A DNA stretch of 64,000 nt, taken from NCBI GenBank assembly GCA_016906335.1, contig JADEYG010000012.1, positions 1,116,501-1,180,500 of the forward strand, given 5' to 3'. The position numbers and the translations under genes are program-made. How positions within the stretch are numbered: the stretch's first letter is position 1; each line of letters opens with the position of its first letter. The DNA comes from Novakomyces olei (Eukaryota; Ascomycota; Novakomycetes; Novakomycetales; Novakomycetaceae). Below are positions 55,970 to 64,000 of this stretch, one piece after another. Below the pieces are notes generated by a model, which saw only the letters and a program-made list of their open reading frames with translations, was not told where the DNA came from and ran no database searches.

Positions 55970-57049
55970 TTACCAGCCCATTGCATCAGTGGGCGAGGCA
56001 AAAGCTTCTAGCAAATCCTTTCGCGAAATACCTTCTTCCTTTTCCTGGCGAGGCAAACGTAGAATAGAAGCGCCCCATCCTTCCATGCCGAGAGAAGTAA
56101 CAAAATTGCCCAATCTTAATCCTTGTACTTTAATGCCTTTGTGTTCTAGCTGAGAAACGAGTTCGGCTCCCCAGTGAGCTAATTCTTCTACGCTAGTTCC
56201 GCCGAGAGAATTAACAAGCACTAGCACGTCATCGCCATTTTTGACATCTACATAAGAGTGCTCAGGATCAGCAGCGTCCAATAAAAGCTCCACCATTCTT
56301 CGCACGAGCTCGTTACGTGACGGAAGTGGCGCAGACAACCGAACCAATCCAGGCTCGCCGTGTGCACCCATTCCGAGCTCGACAGTATTGGGTGGCAGCT
56401 CTTCCCCGTGTGTTCGTAAAGCAGTGGGATGATGCGCTCGCGAGAACGAACAGCTTACGGTACCCAAGGCTCGCTGCAATACTTGCGCCCGCGCAGCAAG
56501 CGTATCGGCATTGATCCCATTCTCACGCTCCGCTACGTGGGCTAGGTACTTGATCACGAGCACGTGACCAGCCAAACCACGTCTGCCGACTTTACCCACT
56601 TTGCTGCGTGGGATACTGACGTCGTCGCCCACGCATACGAGTCGTACAGGCCCATATTGAGTGCCGTGACGGGCTTGCGCAGCACGTGTCAGTGCCAAAC
56701 CGGCATTGAGCAAGTCACCCGTGTAATTTCCAAATACGAGGATAGTACCGTGAGGTGAAGCAACGGCCTCCAGTGCCTCTAGCATATTGGTCGAATTAGG
56801 CGAGGCAAAGACTGTACCAGAACATGCTGCCGTAAGCATCCCGCTTCCGACAAAGCCATTAAACATGGGCTCGTGGCCGCCCCCGCTCGACCCCACGATA
56901 GTGGGATGTTTCGCTGCATAATCACGGGCGTCTGTACGAAGAACTACGCCCTGCGCCGGTGATGCTGACAGTCCGGGGACCAACAATGGTACAGTGCGGG
57001 TATATATAGGGACACTCTCCCGTGGGTCGTCAATGATGTGAACCGCCAT
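55970..57049 (-). CDS. Dihydroxyacetone kinase K-domain protein (DhaK only)
   Basis: A single exon of 359 residues from the ATG at 57049; the longer frame upstream has no ATG, so its hydrophobic lead is UTR. The DhaK active site is intact: His59 in SSGGGHEPM, Asp112 in NYTGDLLN, and the substrate-binding His230 in ELGMGAHGEPG, plus GRRGLAG and the C-terminal NSLGGTSVEELA. In fused fungal enzymes this domain binds dihydroxyacetone covalently and DhaL supplies ATP. Here the protein stops at SPTDAMGW, the position where the linker to DhaL would begin, so it cannot phosphorylate alone. The divergent neighbour encodes the DhaL domain. The intergenic 382 bp include a 27-bp palindrome. The size resembles bacterial DhaK, but the neighbour argues for local origin. 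Confidence 0.92.
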   Translation of the reverse strand: MAVHIIDDPRESVPIYTRTVPLLVPGLSASPAQGVVLRTDARDYAAKHPTIVGSSGGGHEPMFNGFVGSGMLTAACSGTVFASPNSTNMLEALEAVASPHGTILVFGNYTGDLLNAGLALTRAAQARHGTQYGPVRLVCVGDDVSIPRSKVGKVGRRGLAGHVLVIKYLAHVAERENGINADTLAARAQVLQRALGTVSCSFSRAHHPTALRTHGEELPPNTVELGMGAHGEPGLVRLSAPLPSRNELVRRMVELLLDAADPEHSYVDVKNGDDVLVLVNSLGGTSVEELAHWGAELVSQLEHKGIKVQGLRLGNFVTSLGMEGWGASILRLPRQEKEEGISRKDLLEAFASPTDAMGW

Positions 57050-57431
57050 AGCAAAGAAAGTTATAACGATACAACAAAAGAAGGAAAAAATATAGAGTAG
57101 GAGAGTCTTGTCACCCGTTTGACTAGACAAAAGACTGAAAATTCAGTGTGATCAGAGACACTTTATACGGTTGACATTCGTGCTCGAGTATTGAACCGTT
57201 CACGAACAATTCGAAAAGAGTAGTGAACTGGTAATATACGCTTCAAGTCACGAAATGCGGAGGATAAGCCCTCACGAAAACCCTGACTCAATATGTGGGG
57301 GAGATTAGTTCGGCAAGAATAACCGCCGGTTATTCTTGCAGAATCAAAATGCGGAGAACATAAACTTGTGCAAAACGTATCGGCCATCCCACACACGCAA
57401 ACTGCAAATCACAAATTACAAGCATTTGGCA
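57050..57431. promoter_or_regulatory. Shared divergent promoter of the dihydroxyacetone kinase pair
   Basis: 382 bp between the two start codons, containing both 5' UTRs and a perfect palindrome at 57313-57339. No other gene fits in it. Confidence 0.6.
57313..57339. promoter_or_regulatory. Perfect 27-bp palindrome, possible operator
   Basis: Two 13-nt arms (GCAAGAATAACCG and CGGTTATTCTTGC) are exact inverted repeats around one C. The centre reads CCG-C-CGG, the inverted CGG-triplet layout recognised by many fungal Zn2Cys6 factors. It lies 93 bp from the DhaL-gene start and 264 bp from the DhaK-gene start. It could alternatively act as an RNA hairpin in the 5' UTR of the plus-strand gene. Confidence 0.6.
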
Positions 57432-58937
57432 ATGGCAGATTTCGCAGTTTTGACGCCGTTGCTGCGTCCATCAATCACACAGTACAAGGTCGCGGATGAC
57501 ACGTACGTTTACGTGGACTCTAAAAATGTGACGCGGCTTTATGCCGCCGTAGAATCTCCAGGCCAGGCTTACCAGTTGCTGAAAAAAGGGCTGGTGGAGG
57601 CAGTTGCCACGGGACCCAAGGCATCGTTTGCAATTGCATCCCACACACCGGCGGAAGCCTTGGTTTTGGACGCAGCTGGAAAAGGAGAGGAGACCAAGAG
57701 TGCCAAAAATATTATCAATTGCTCGGTGGGGGCATTATGGACGTTGGTACAGGCCGTAAGATTCTCGCCTAAACGAAATGCCACAGCATTGCAAAAAGTA
57801 GAAGCATCAGCTGCTCATTTTGGCACGAGTTCATTTCGCCTTGCTGATCTGCACGGGGAGCGGGAGGAGGACGTCATCAGTGTACAAGTAAACGATAAGC
57901 GTGCTGAATTTAAAAGCGCTGCTGCACTAGCTAAAGCCGTCGTATCGGCAGCTTTGCCTAGAAACGCAAGCAAAATGGTTAGCGTGACGGTAGCAAATGT
58001 AAACCAAATTGCGGAACTCGAGTTTGCCGTTTTCGTTTACGATGTTGTAAATGCTCTCAGAGACGCAGGTTTGCTCGTGGCAAATTTGTCCACATTTGCC
58101 GTGGCGGACGGGGAAGCCAAAGGCTTCCGGCGCACTGGACAGCAAGGGGCTGACGTGTATGTGTGGGATTCGCCGATAGAAACAGCATTCCCAGCGCGGA
58201 GGGTGCAAGAACAAATTCTTCGCAGCCACCGTATTGCCGATGCCGAAAATGGGCTGCAGACCAAGTTTGCATTTGCCGACGTGGGCTTGCTTATGCAGGC
58301 AATTCGGGCGGCCTGTTACTCTTTACTTGCAGCCGAACCGGAAATTACACGCATGGATACGATTGGCGGAGACGGTGATGCTGGGCAGACACTTGCATTA
58401 GCAGCAAATATTACGTTGGAGTATACGGAGCAGTCTGCGCGTAGCCCACATAACGCAGCCCAAGTTTTAGGTGGGCTTTCTGAGGCACTTGAGCGTGGGG
58501 GAATGGGCGGCACTAGTGGCGGCCTCTACCGAATTTTCTTATCGAGCTTGGCTTCTGAAGTAGCCGACTTGCCTGCGCCCGATTCTAGCGTGGGAGAGGC
58601 CCCACTTTTTGCGCGGGCTTTAAAGAACGCAGTTTCTACGTTGCTCAGGTTTACTCGTGCACGTAAAGGCGATCGCACGCTACTGGATCCGCTTATCCCA
58701 TTTGTAGACACTTTTGTCGACGCATTGGAGAAAGGAGTTTCCACGCAAAATGCTTTTAGAGCTGGAGAACAAGAAGCAGAAAGGGGCTATGAGGATACAA
58801 AAAAATTAAAGGCTAGTGTTGGCCGCGCGTCTTATGTAGATGAAGAAAGTCTTACGAATGTCGGCGATGCTGGTGCCCGTGGAATTCTGGCCATCCTCGA
58901 GGGAATCCGTCAAGTGCTTTTTCCGCAGATCATATAG
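57432..58937 (+). CDS. DhaL-domain protein with degenerate DhaK-like N-domain
   Basis: A single exon of 501 residues from the first in-frame ATG (MADFAVLTPLLRP). Residues about 281-501 are a DhaL ATP-binding domain: GGDGDAGQTL near 312 (Mg-binding Asp residues), GGMGGTSGGLYRIFL, RTLLDPLIPF, and GRASYVDEESL with a closing DAGA. Residues 1-260 have the length of a DhaK domain and keep its last part (EFAVFVYDVVNALRDAG, then VYVWDSPIETAFPA, like the usual DAPT-APAWP end), but show no GGGSGHEP, NYTGD or G-GIHGEPG motif, so this half should not bind substrate. The pairing with the adjacent DhaK-only gene suggests a two-subunit kinase phosphorylating dihydroxyacetone. A regulatory or chaperone-like role is possible instead. 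Confidence 0.88.
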   Translation: MADFAVLTPLLRPSITQYKVADDTYVYVDSKNVTRLYAAVESPGQAYQLLKKGLVEAVATGPKASFAIASHTPAEALVLDAAGKGEETKSAKNIINCSVGALWTLVQAVRFSPKRNATALQKVEASAAHFGTSSFRLADLHGEREEDVISVQVNDKRAEFKSAAALAKAVVSAALPRNASKMVSVTVANVNQIAELEFAVFVYDVVNALRDAGLLVANLSTFAVADGEAKGFRRTGQQGADVYVWDSPIETAFPARRVQEQILRSHRIADAENGLQTKFAFADVGLLMQAIRAACYSLLAAEPEITRMDTIGGDGDAGQTLALAANITLEYTEQSARSPHNAAQVLGGLSEALERGGMGGTSGGLYRIFLSSLASEVADLPAPDSSVGEAPLFARALKNAVSTLLRFTRARKGDRTLLDPLIPFVDTFVDALEKGVSTQNAFRAGEQEAERGYEDTKKLKASVGRASYVDEESLTNVGDAGARGILAILEGIRQVLFPQII

Positions 58938-59245
58938 GTCATTTTCAAATTCAGTCTCTGAGTTCATCATTTGCATGGCTATAATATGAACAGCTTTTGA
59001 ATTATGTGCACAGTTTTCGTGTTGATCTTATTCGCATTGTAATAAAGTATTTTTTAATTAATTGTGCACGTTGCAGGCTGTCGAGAGCAAATCATTTTAT
59101 TCAGTATAGAGTCTAAAAAAATCCGCGTTAAGCACTTATCCATAACAAAGCTCGTGCAATTGATGCCTTGGAGTGGTAGCAAACAGCAGCGTTTTACAGC
59201 TCTAAAGCGCAAAAGCAAAATATGGACCTAAAATCCCGGGACGAA
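58938..59245. other. Convergent 3' intergenic region
   Basis: Between the end of the DhaL gene (plus) and the HAD phosphatase (minus). No gene or repeat of note. Confidence 0.5.
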
Positions 59246-60185
59246 TCACCTTTTAAGCCCATATTTTTCAAAATCAAAATTGGCAAGAGAAAGCAAAACT
59301 TCACCCTTGCCATTAATCTCGTTTTGCTCTGATTCTGACAGAACGTCCCAAATAGCAGGGTCAGGTACCCAAATAACGTGCATGCCTGCACTAATTCCCG
59401 CCCGGACGCCGGGCAAACTGTCTTCGAAAACAAGGCACTCTTGCGGCTTAATATCCGTGCCATTTTGTTCATTTAGTTGTCGTAGGGCCACTAAGAAAAT
59501 ATCAGGATCAGGTTTCCCTCGTCCCTTGGGAATACGTGGATCGTCTCCAGTTACAATTGCTTTTCCAAAGCGTGAAAACATTTCTGGATGAGGAGCAGTT
59601 TTCACCTCAAACATTCGTCGAGCGCTGCTCGTTGCCAAAGCAATAGCATTTCCACCTTGATAGAGCGCATCTACCAACTCTTTGGCTCCCGGCATTGGCT
59701 CAACGAGAGCAAACTTGTGCATTTGGGCTTTTGACTGTTCGGCAAAATATTCTTCCGGCGTCAATGGGATACCAGACCAGTCTAACAGCACTCTGGCTGC
59801 CTGCAAATTAGCCCACACTGTATTTGTCTCATTGAGTATTATGATTTTGTTAGAGCACAATCAATGTTGGCTGCAATGCTGGTTTTATTTGACAAAGTCC
59901 AATTCTTTAGCCATTGCGTCTTCTCCAAAGCTTGTCTACATTGTTTTTCCTTGTCTTTATCTCGTCTCTCTACTATCATTATACATCATTTTATCTTTGA
60001 CCTGATACACTTACCGCTGGCCCAACACGGCCCATCATGTTCTTCTTCACATCCATTGGCATCGGGCCTTTACCATATCGCGCCAGGATTTCGTTCACTG
60101 TATCAGTATATACATGCTCCGTCCCCAATAAAAGACCGTCCATATCGAATAAACAGGCCTTCATTTTCAGCTGATTTGTACCCAT
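59246..60185 (-). CDS. HAD-superfamily phosphatase (pseudouridine-5'-phosphatase-like)
   Basis: Two exons (60185-60015, 59800-59246) with a 214-nt intron give 241 residues. HAD motif I is Asp14/Asp16 in [11 protein letters not shown]. The cap follows, then motif II ([13 protein letters not shown]), motif III with Lys in KPDPDIFL, and motif IV in [14 protein letters not shown]. The [29 protein letters not shown] block and the overall length match the Gs1/HDHD1 group, which includes pseudouridine-5'-phosphatase. A sugar-phosphate substrate is also possible. It lies tail-to-tail with the DhaL gene, so a link to triose metabolism cannot be excluded but has no direct support. Confidence 0.87.
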
Positions 60186-60625
60186 GTTGATTGGGGTCTA
60201 ATGCGATTTTATCTTATTTTCTCAATTTTTGACTAGTTCAGCCCACCCTCTGCAGCCTTTTAAAAATGTCATTAGACCTAATTAAATATATGGTTTAGTG
60301 GGATTGGCCCATAAACCTTTATATTGAACGCTCTCCGTCGTAGTGAATAAAAAACTAATATACCAGTCATTAAGCCTGTGGAAGTTTTTATTGAATACCT
60401 GTACCATGACCCAGACTTTATGCCGTGTAACCGAGTCGAAATTATTTATTAATAGCAAATGCTAGTAATATGAAAAAAGACAGATTCAAATTTGATAATT
60501 ATAGAAATTTAGTTTCTAATAATTCTATAATTCGAGTTGTGCCTATTCTCAAACAATGTTTGAAATATCCACCTATTTACCTCGTTTGTGAATAACTTTT
60601 TAAAAATCTATGACCAAACCAGCCG
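60186..60625. other. Intergenic region
   Basis: Between the HAD phosphatase start (minus) and the NAA15 end (minus). AT-rich with no gene or repeat of note. Confidence 0.5.
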
Positions 60626-63106
60626 CTATCGAAGCTGGTCACTGAGAGGGTATAATGCAGAGCATAAGACTTTAAACTCGTCAACCCTTGGAGAATTCGC
60701 ATCAGCTAGCAATGCCAAGGCCTGTTTTAACAGGGTAACAGGCGGACTCTTTTTAAACAGATCAAAGACTTTATCTGGAGTCTGTTTCAGCAAATGAGCA
60801 CCCAACGCTCCATAGTAAACTTGTTCGGCTGTCTGTGCTTTGTCTTGATACTCTTTGCTAAACTGCTCTGGGCTTTTACCGGCTGGAATAAGGCCATCAT
60901 TATCTTTTGCAAGCCCCGACAAGTAAGACCGAAGTATCTGGCAATGAACTTGGCCATTCTCGGGATCTAGACTGTACGCTGCCCTTAGAGATTCAAAAGC
61001 ATCAGAAGCCGAATTCTTTTGCCGACTGAAAACTTCAAAAGACATGATTTGCACATCAATATTACTCTGTCCAAATTGACGTAAAGGCTTCAGAAAAGCC
61101 ATTGTGCTCTCCAGCGAAGCCTTCTCCAATAGCTCGTATCCAAGGGGATCCGTAAAAGGTTTCTTGTCCTTTTCACTACTGCTTTGTTTCTCATCCTTGC
61201 TTTCTTTTTCTTCTTTGCTTGTCTTTCCGTCATTTTCGCTGCCTTGCTCCTCCTTTCGACGAGACAATTCCGCATCTTTTAGGCCAGGATTATCGTGAAG
61301 AGCACAATAAACCTGCACTGCATCTTTACCGGCCCTCACAAAATCTGGCTGCTCCTGCAACACCTGCGACCATCGCAGCATATCTTCATAAGTGAGCATA
61401 GTACCCTTGCGGAAAGCATAAACGTGGAAATCAAAGGGATCATCAATCCAGTCATTGTATATAGCCAGCGCTGTATGCAGCCGTTTCAAAGCTAATGCAT
61501 ATCGCTTTTGACGAATATACGATTCTCCATCTTCCAGCATGTACCAGACGCATTGCATGTCGCGCAAATCGCCAATCGCTCCACCAATTGCCTCGTTCCT
61601 TGTAAAAGTAGACATCAGCTTTTCTGCCTCCTCGTTTTGGTCGTTTCGTAAACAGTATTTAGCTGCTTTTGTATATATAAATCGATCACGGGTATCAAGC
61701 TGTTTAGCGTGGCCCATGATTGTAGCAGCAAGCGAAATATTACCCGCATGTTTCATAAATCTTGCCTTGATCATGTGCACTTCCACTAATTGAGGAGTAA
61801 GTTTTAGGGACTTATCACTAAGCTCAATTGCTTTTGTATAATCGCCCATGTAATCGTAAAACTGGGCTAACAAAAGGTAGCCCCAGGCCAGAGCTTCGCC
61901 ATGCAGTTCGTTGCCTTCTTGACCCTCGTTTATAAGCAGCTCTAATTTTTTTTTGAGCGTATTGAATCGCAAGTTATCGGATAAGAAAGGCTTCAGACTC
62001 ACAAATACCGAAGGTACACCATGTTGTAATTTTTTTAAAATAAATTGTGAAAGTAAATAGGAGGAAAATTCTTCCACATCAATCAACTCGTCCGCTAGCA
62101 AGAGCGAAATGACGTCACTCTTAGGATATTGCTCCGCCAGTGTCTTGTAAAATCCGGCTGCATCGGTCTCCGTTCCAACCGACTTTTTGTATGACGTCAC
62201 GTTGAGTTTGTTGTCGGGGTTAGTTTGCACCAAGGATTTATACAATTTTTGAGCTTCCGATAGACGGCCAGCTAAAAGCAAGCTTTTGGCTTGCATTTCC
62301 TGCACTGTAGACTTGTCCAAGATTTGACTGCTCCATTTGCTGAGAAAGTTGTAGGCATTGTCGTACTCTTTAATCTCGATCAAGAGACCAGCGTGATACA
62401 TGAGATTTTCACTATGCTCAAAATCATGCATCGTCGTAAACTCGGTTAAAGTATCCTCATAAGATTCCAGTACACGCAATGCTTTCTTAGTATCGCCTTT
62501 CATGTGATGAGCAACAGCCAAAGCCGTCCAATTAGCCCGCATTCCCGGTTTTGCCTGTAACAAAATATTCCTTGTATCTACAAGACCAGACCATTGGCCG
62601 AGTTGGCTTTGTAGTATAGCAAGATCACGAACTATTTGGATATTTTCCTTGTCAAATTTGAGAGAATTTACATAGCATTTGGCAGCTTCAGTATAATTCT
62701 TGTCCATTCGGTGCATTATGCCGAAAACATGCCAGCAAACGGCACTAGTCAAATCATTGCGAAGTCCTTTACGGACATAATCATAGCCCTCTGTTGCGTT
62801 GCCGTTACAGTTGAGCAGCAAGCCTTTTAAAGCCAGTGTTTCTGGTATAATTAGAATGACCCATTTGAAATACAAAAGTTAATAATAATATAATAATTGA
62901 ATGATCTCAGGGCAAATCTTACCTCCATGATCCTGGCGCTTAGCAAGAATTTGATCGACCGCTTTTAGTCCCTTGTCGTACTCCTTGTTTTCATAATCGC
63001 GCTGTCATTAACAAACTGATGGCAGAGACAGGTATTGAGATCTTACCAAAGCATCTCGAAAAAGAGTTGCTTCTTTGCCTTGCAGCTGCCGCTTAACATT
63101 GGCCAT
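60626..63106 (-). CDS. NAA15: NatA auxiliary subunit Naa15 (Nat1-like)
   Basis: Three exons (63106-63047, 63001-62923, 62841-60626) with introns of 45 and 81 nt join into 784 residues. The product is a TPR solenoid. Family blocks are LQGKEATLFRDALRDYENKEY at the start, ETLALKGLLLNCNG, VRKGLRNDLTSAVCWHVFGIMHRMDKNY, and the C-terminal-domain entry MQCVWYMLEDGESYIRQKRY with DFHVYAFRKGTMLTYEDMLRW. A charged Lys/Glu region (KEEKESKDEKQ) follows near residue 580. Naa15 anchors the catalytic Naa10 to the ribosome so that it acetylates nascent N-termini. The exon joins fall exactly in conserved repeats. The catalytic subunit is not in this window. Confidence 0.95.
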
Positions 63107-63445
63107 TACGGGTCAAAGATAAATTTCCACAATTGCCAAGGTTTCAGTTGCTGCTATTATTTGGAAATATTCGACAATGATCGGCCTTTTACTGGCGCAA
63201 GGCAGGCTTCGGCAGGAAGAAAGGACGTGTTATTTTGATAATTGAAGAATTTGTATATAATAAAACATTGTTTTATATTTTAATAATTATTAGTCACAAA
63301 AGAATAACGTCGATTTATATTATAAATAATATCAGAATTAGCGGGCTTTAATATTCCTTCATTTTATTTGTTCCTTTATTTTATTTGTTCCTTTATTTTA
63401 TTTATTCGACTAATCTATATCGTACCGTCATAGAATTATATCATC
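63107..63445. other. Divergent promoter region with 17-bp repeat
   Basis: 339 bp between NAA15 (minus) and the TAP42-like gene (plus). Contains about three tandem copies of a TTCCTTTATTTTATTTG unit at 63354-63407, about 40 bp before the plus-strand start. Confidence 0.6.
63354..63407. repeat. 17-bp tandem repeat in TAP42-like promoter
   Basis: Three imperfect copies of a T-rich unit TTCCTTTATTTTATTTG directly upstream of the gene start. A pyrimidine-rich tract could aid promoter opening; function is unknown. Confidence 0.7.
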
Positions 63446-64000
63446 ATGTCAGGCTCTTTACAACCATCAGAGAAAAGCGTTAAAGCCCTGTTTGAGACTG
63501 CGCTCGCGGCTATCGTAAAGTACGATGACGCTCGTTCACAGGTAAGCTTTAGGCAAATCCACAAAACAAAAATCTAACGGAATCAGGCAGACTTGGATAA
63601 AGCTCTAGTGGCTCTTGCCGAGTGCCGACAATTGCTACGGCAGACAAGCGCTTACAGCAGCAATGAGACAGTTGAAGATCTTTCTACTGCGGCAATTCGA
63701 TATTTACTAGTTGATTTTTACCTTGGCGTTTACACTCTGCAGCAAGATGGTAGGGGGAAGGCGAGGCTACAGCTCCTCAGTCGATCACAGGTAAGTCAAA
63801 TTTTTTTTTTGTTTAAATCAAAGGAATACGTTTACGAATAAAAGGCCTTTTTTGTAGCTTTCCTTGCGCGTTGCGATTCATATGAACTCCTTTCGGCTCC
63901 GGATCGAGACTTATTCGAAGCTTGGCGTGAAGGATCCGAGCAGCCCGCGCCAGCAGTTTCGGCAGAAAAAGCCCGTAATGACCGTATTGCTCGGTATAAA
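63446..64000 (+). CDS. TAP42/IGBP1-like PP2A regulator, 5' part
   Basis: Three exons (63446-63541, 63587-63790, 63845 onward) run to the window end, giving the first 152 residues; introns are 45 and 54 nt. The sequence aligns with Tap42/alpha4: LFETALAAI, the conserved ETVEDLSTAAIRYLLVDFYLGVYTL block, then FLARCDSYELLS and a basic KARNDRIARYK helix. Tap42 binds the PP2A-family catalytic subunits under TOR control. For exon 3 two acceptors are possible; the AAAG at 63841-63844 keeps the FLARCDSYELL frame seen in the family, while the later TAG at 63858-63860 shifts to another open frame. The 3' end lies beyond the window. Confidence 0.85.

Noticed and set aside
57050-57130. Hydrophobic N-terminal extension on the DhaK protein, suggesting a membrane anchor
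   Set aside because: The extension has no ATG; it starts at a TTG codon. The first real ATG (57049) gives a normal soluble DhaK start, so the hydrophobic stretch is translated UTR.
57336-57431. Thirty-two extra residues at the start of the DhaL protein
   Set aside because: They also depend on a TTG start. The first in-frame ATG is at 57432.
55970-58937. A bacterial dha operon acquired by transfer
   Set aside because: The genes are divergent rather than co-directional, DhaM is absent, and the DhaL protein keeps a DhaK-like domain as expected from a fused eukaryotic ancestor.

Overview
This window is compact, gene-dense nuclear DNA from a fungus. It holds about 34 genes, or candidate genes, on both strands. 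Most are interrupted by zero to five small spliceosomal introns with GT-AG borders; typical donors are GTAAG, GTGAG and GTATG. Many introns are only 35 to 60 nt long and carry a CTAAC-like branch site very close to the acceptor. The protein set is fungal: an Opi1-type regulator, a TOK potassium channel, a Pmp3 membrane peptide, a type II NADH dehydrogenase, a GH5 steryl/ceramide glucosidase, a GH15 glucoamylase and Imp3. The lineage cannot be fixed from sequence alone. The tight branch-to-acceptor spacing resembles what is known from Yarrowia-like yeasts and fission yeast, but I do not place the organism. No rRNA, tRNA, CRISPR array or recognisable transposon was found. Gene models below were spliced by hand, checking frame and family alignment.

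Layout. 1-11.7 kb: the 3' end of an Atg16-like gene, a gamma-glutamylcyclotransferase-like gene, OPI1, a hidden small membrane-protein gene, an Mmc1-like mitochondrial protein, a short-chain dehydrogenase, an orphan gene followed by a 14-bp minisatellite, an extended PMP3 gene, and a mitochondrial phospholipid scramblase. 11.7-25.9 kb: a 1558-residue ABCC transporter in one exon, an RBBP4/Msi1-type histone chaperone, mitochondrial ribosomal protein uL1m, the GH5 glucosidase, a drug/metabolite transporter and IMP3. 26-43 kb: methylenetetrahydrofolate reductase, an FMN alpha-hydroxyacid dehydrogenase, the TOK channel, a METTL25-like methyltransferase, NMN adenylyltransferase, a type II NADH dehydrogenase, TAF11 and a BRO1-domain protein. 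43-64 kb: XRN1, an orphan, tripeptidyl-peptidase II, a GPI-type glucoamylase with a His-rich stalk, a divergent pair of dihydroxyacetone kinase genes, a HAD phosphatase, NAA15 and the 5' part of a TAP42/IGBP1 gene.

Most neighbours are ordinary housekeeping genes with no pathway link. The exception is the head-to-head pair at 56-59 kb. Fungi normally make dihydroxyacetone kinase as one chain, DhaK fused to DhaL. Here one gene encodes DhaK alone, ending where the linker to DhaL would begin. Its divergent neighbour encodes an intact-looking DhaL behind a DhaK-like domain that lacks the DhaK active-site motifs. Between them lies a perfect 27-bp palindrome centred on CCG-N-CGG. This suggests a split two-subunit kinase under shared control, arising by inverted duplication and complementary loss. 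It is the most interesting system in the window.

Other points worth attention are introns of about 22 and 26 nt, two genes whose upstream mini-ORF ends in an ATGA overlap with the main start, telobox (TTAGGG-like) motifs near several promoters, an N-terminal presequence-like extension on tripeptidyl-peptidase II, and small genes that simple ORF scanning misses.
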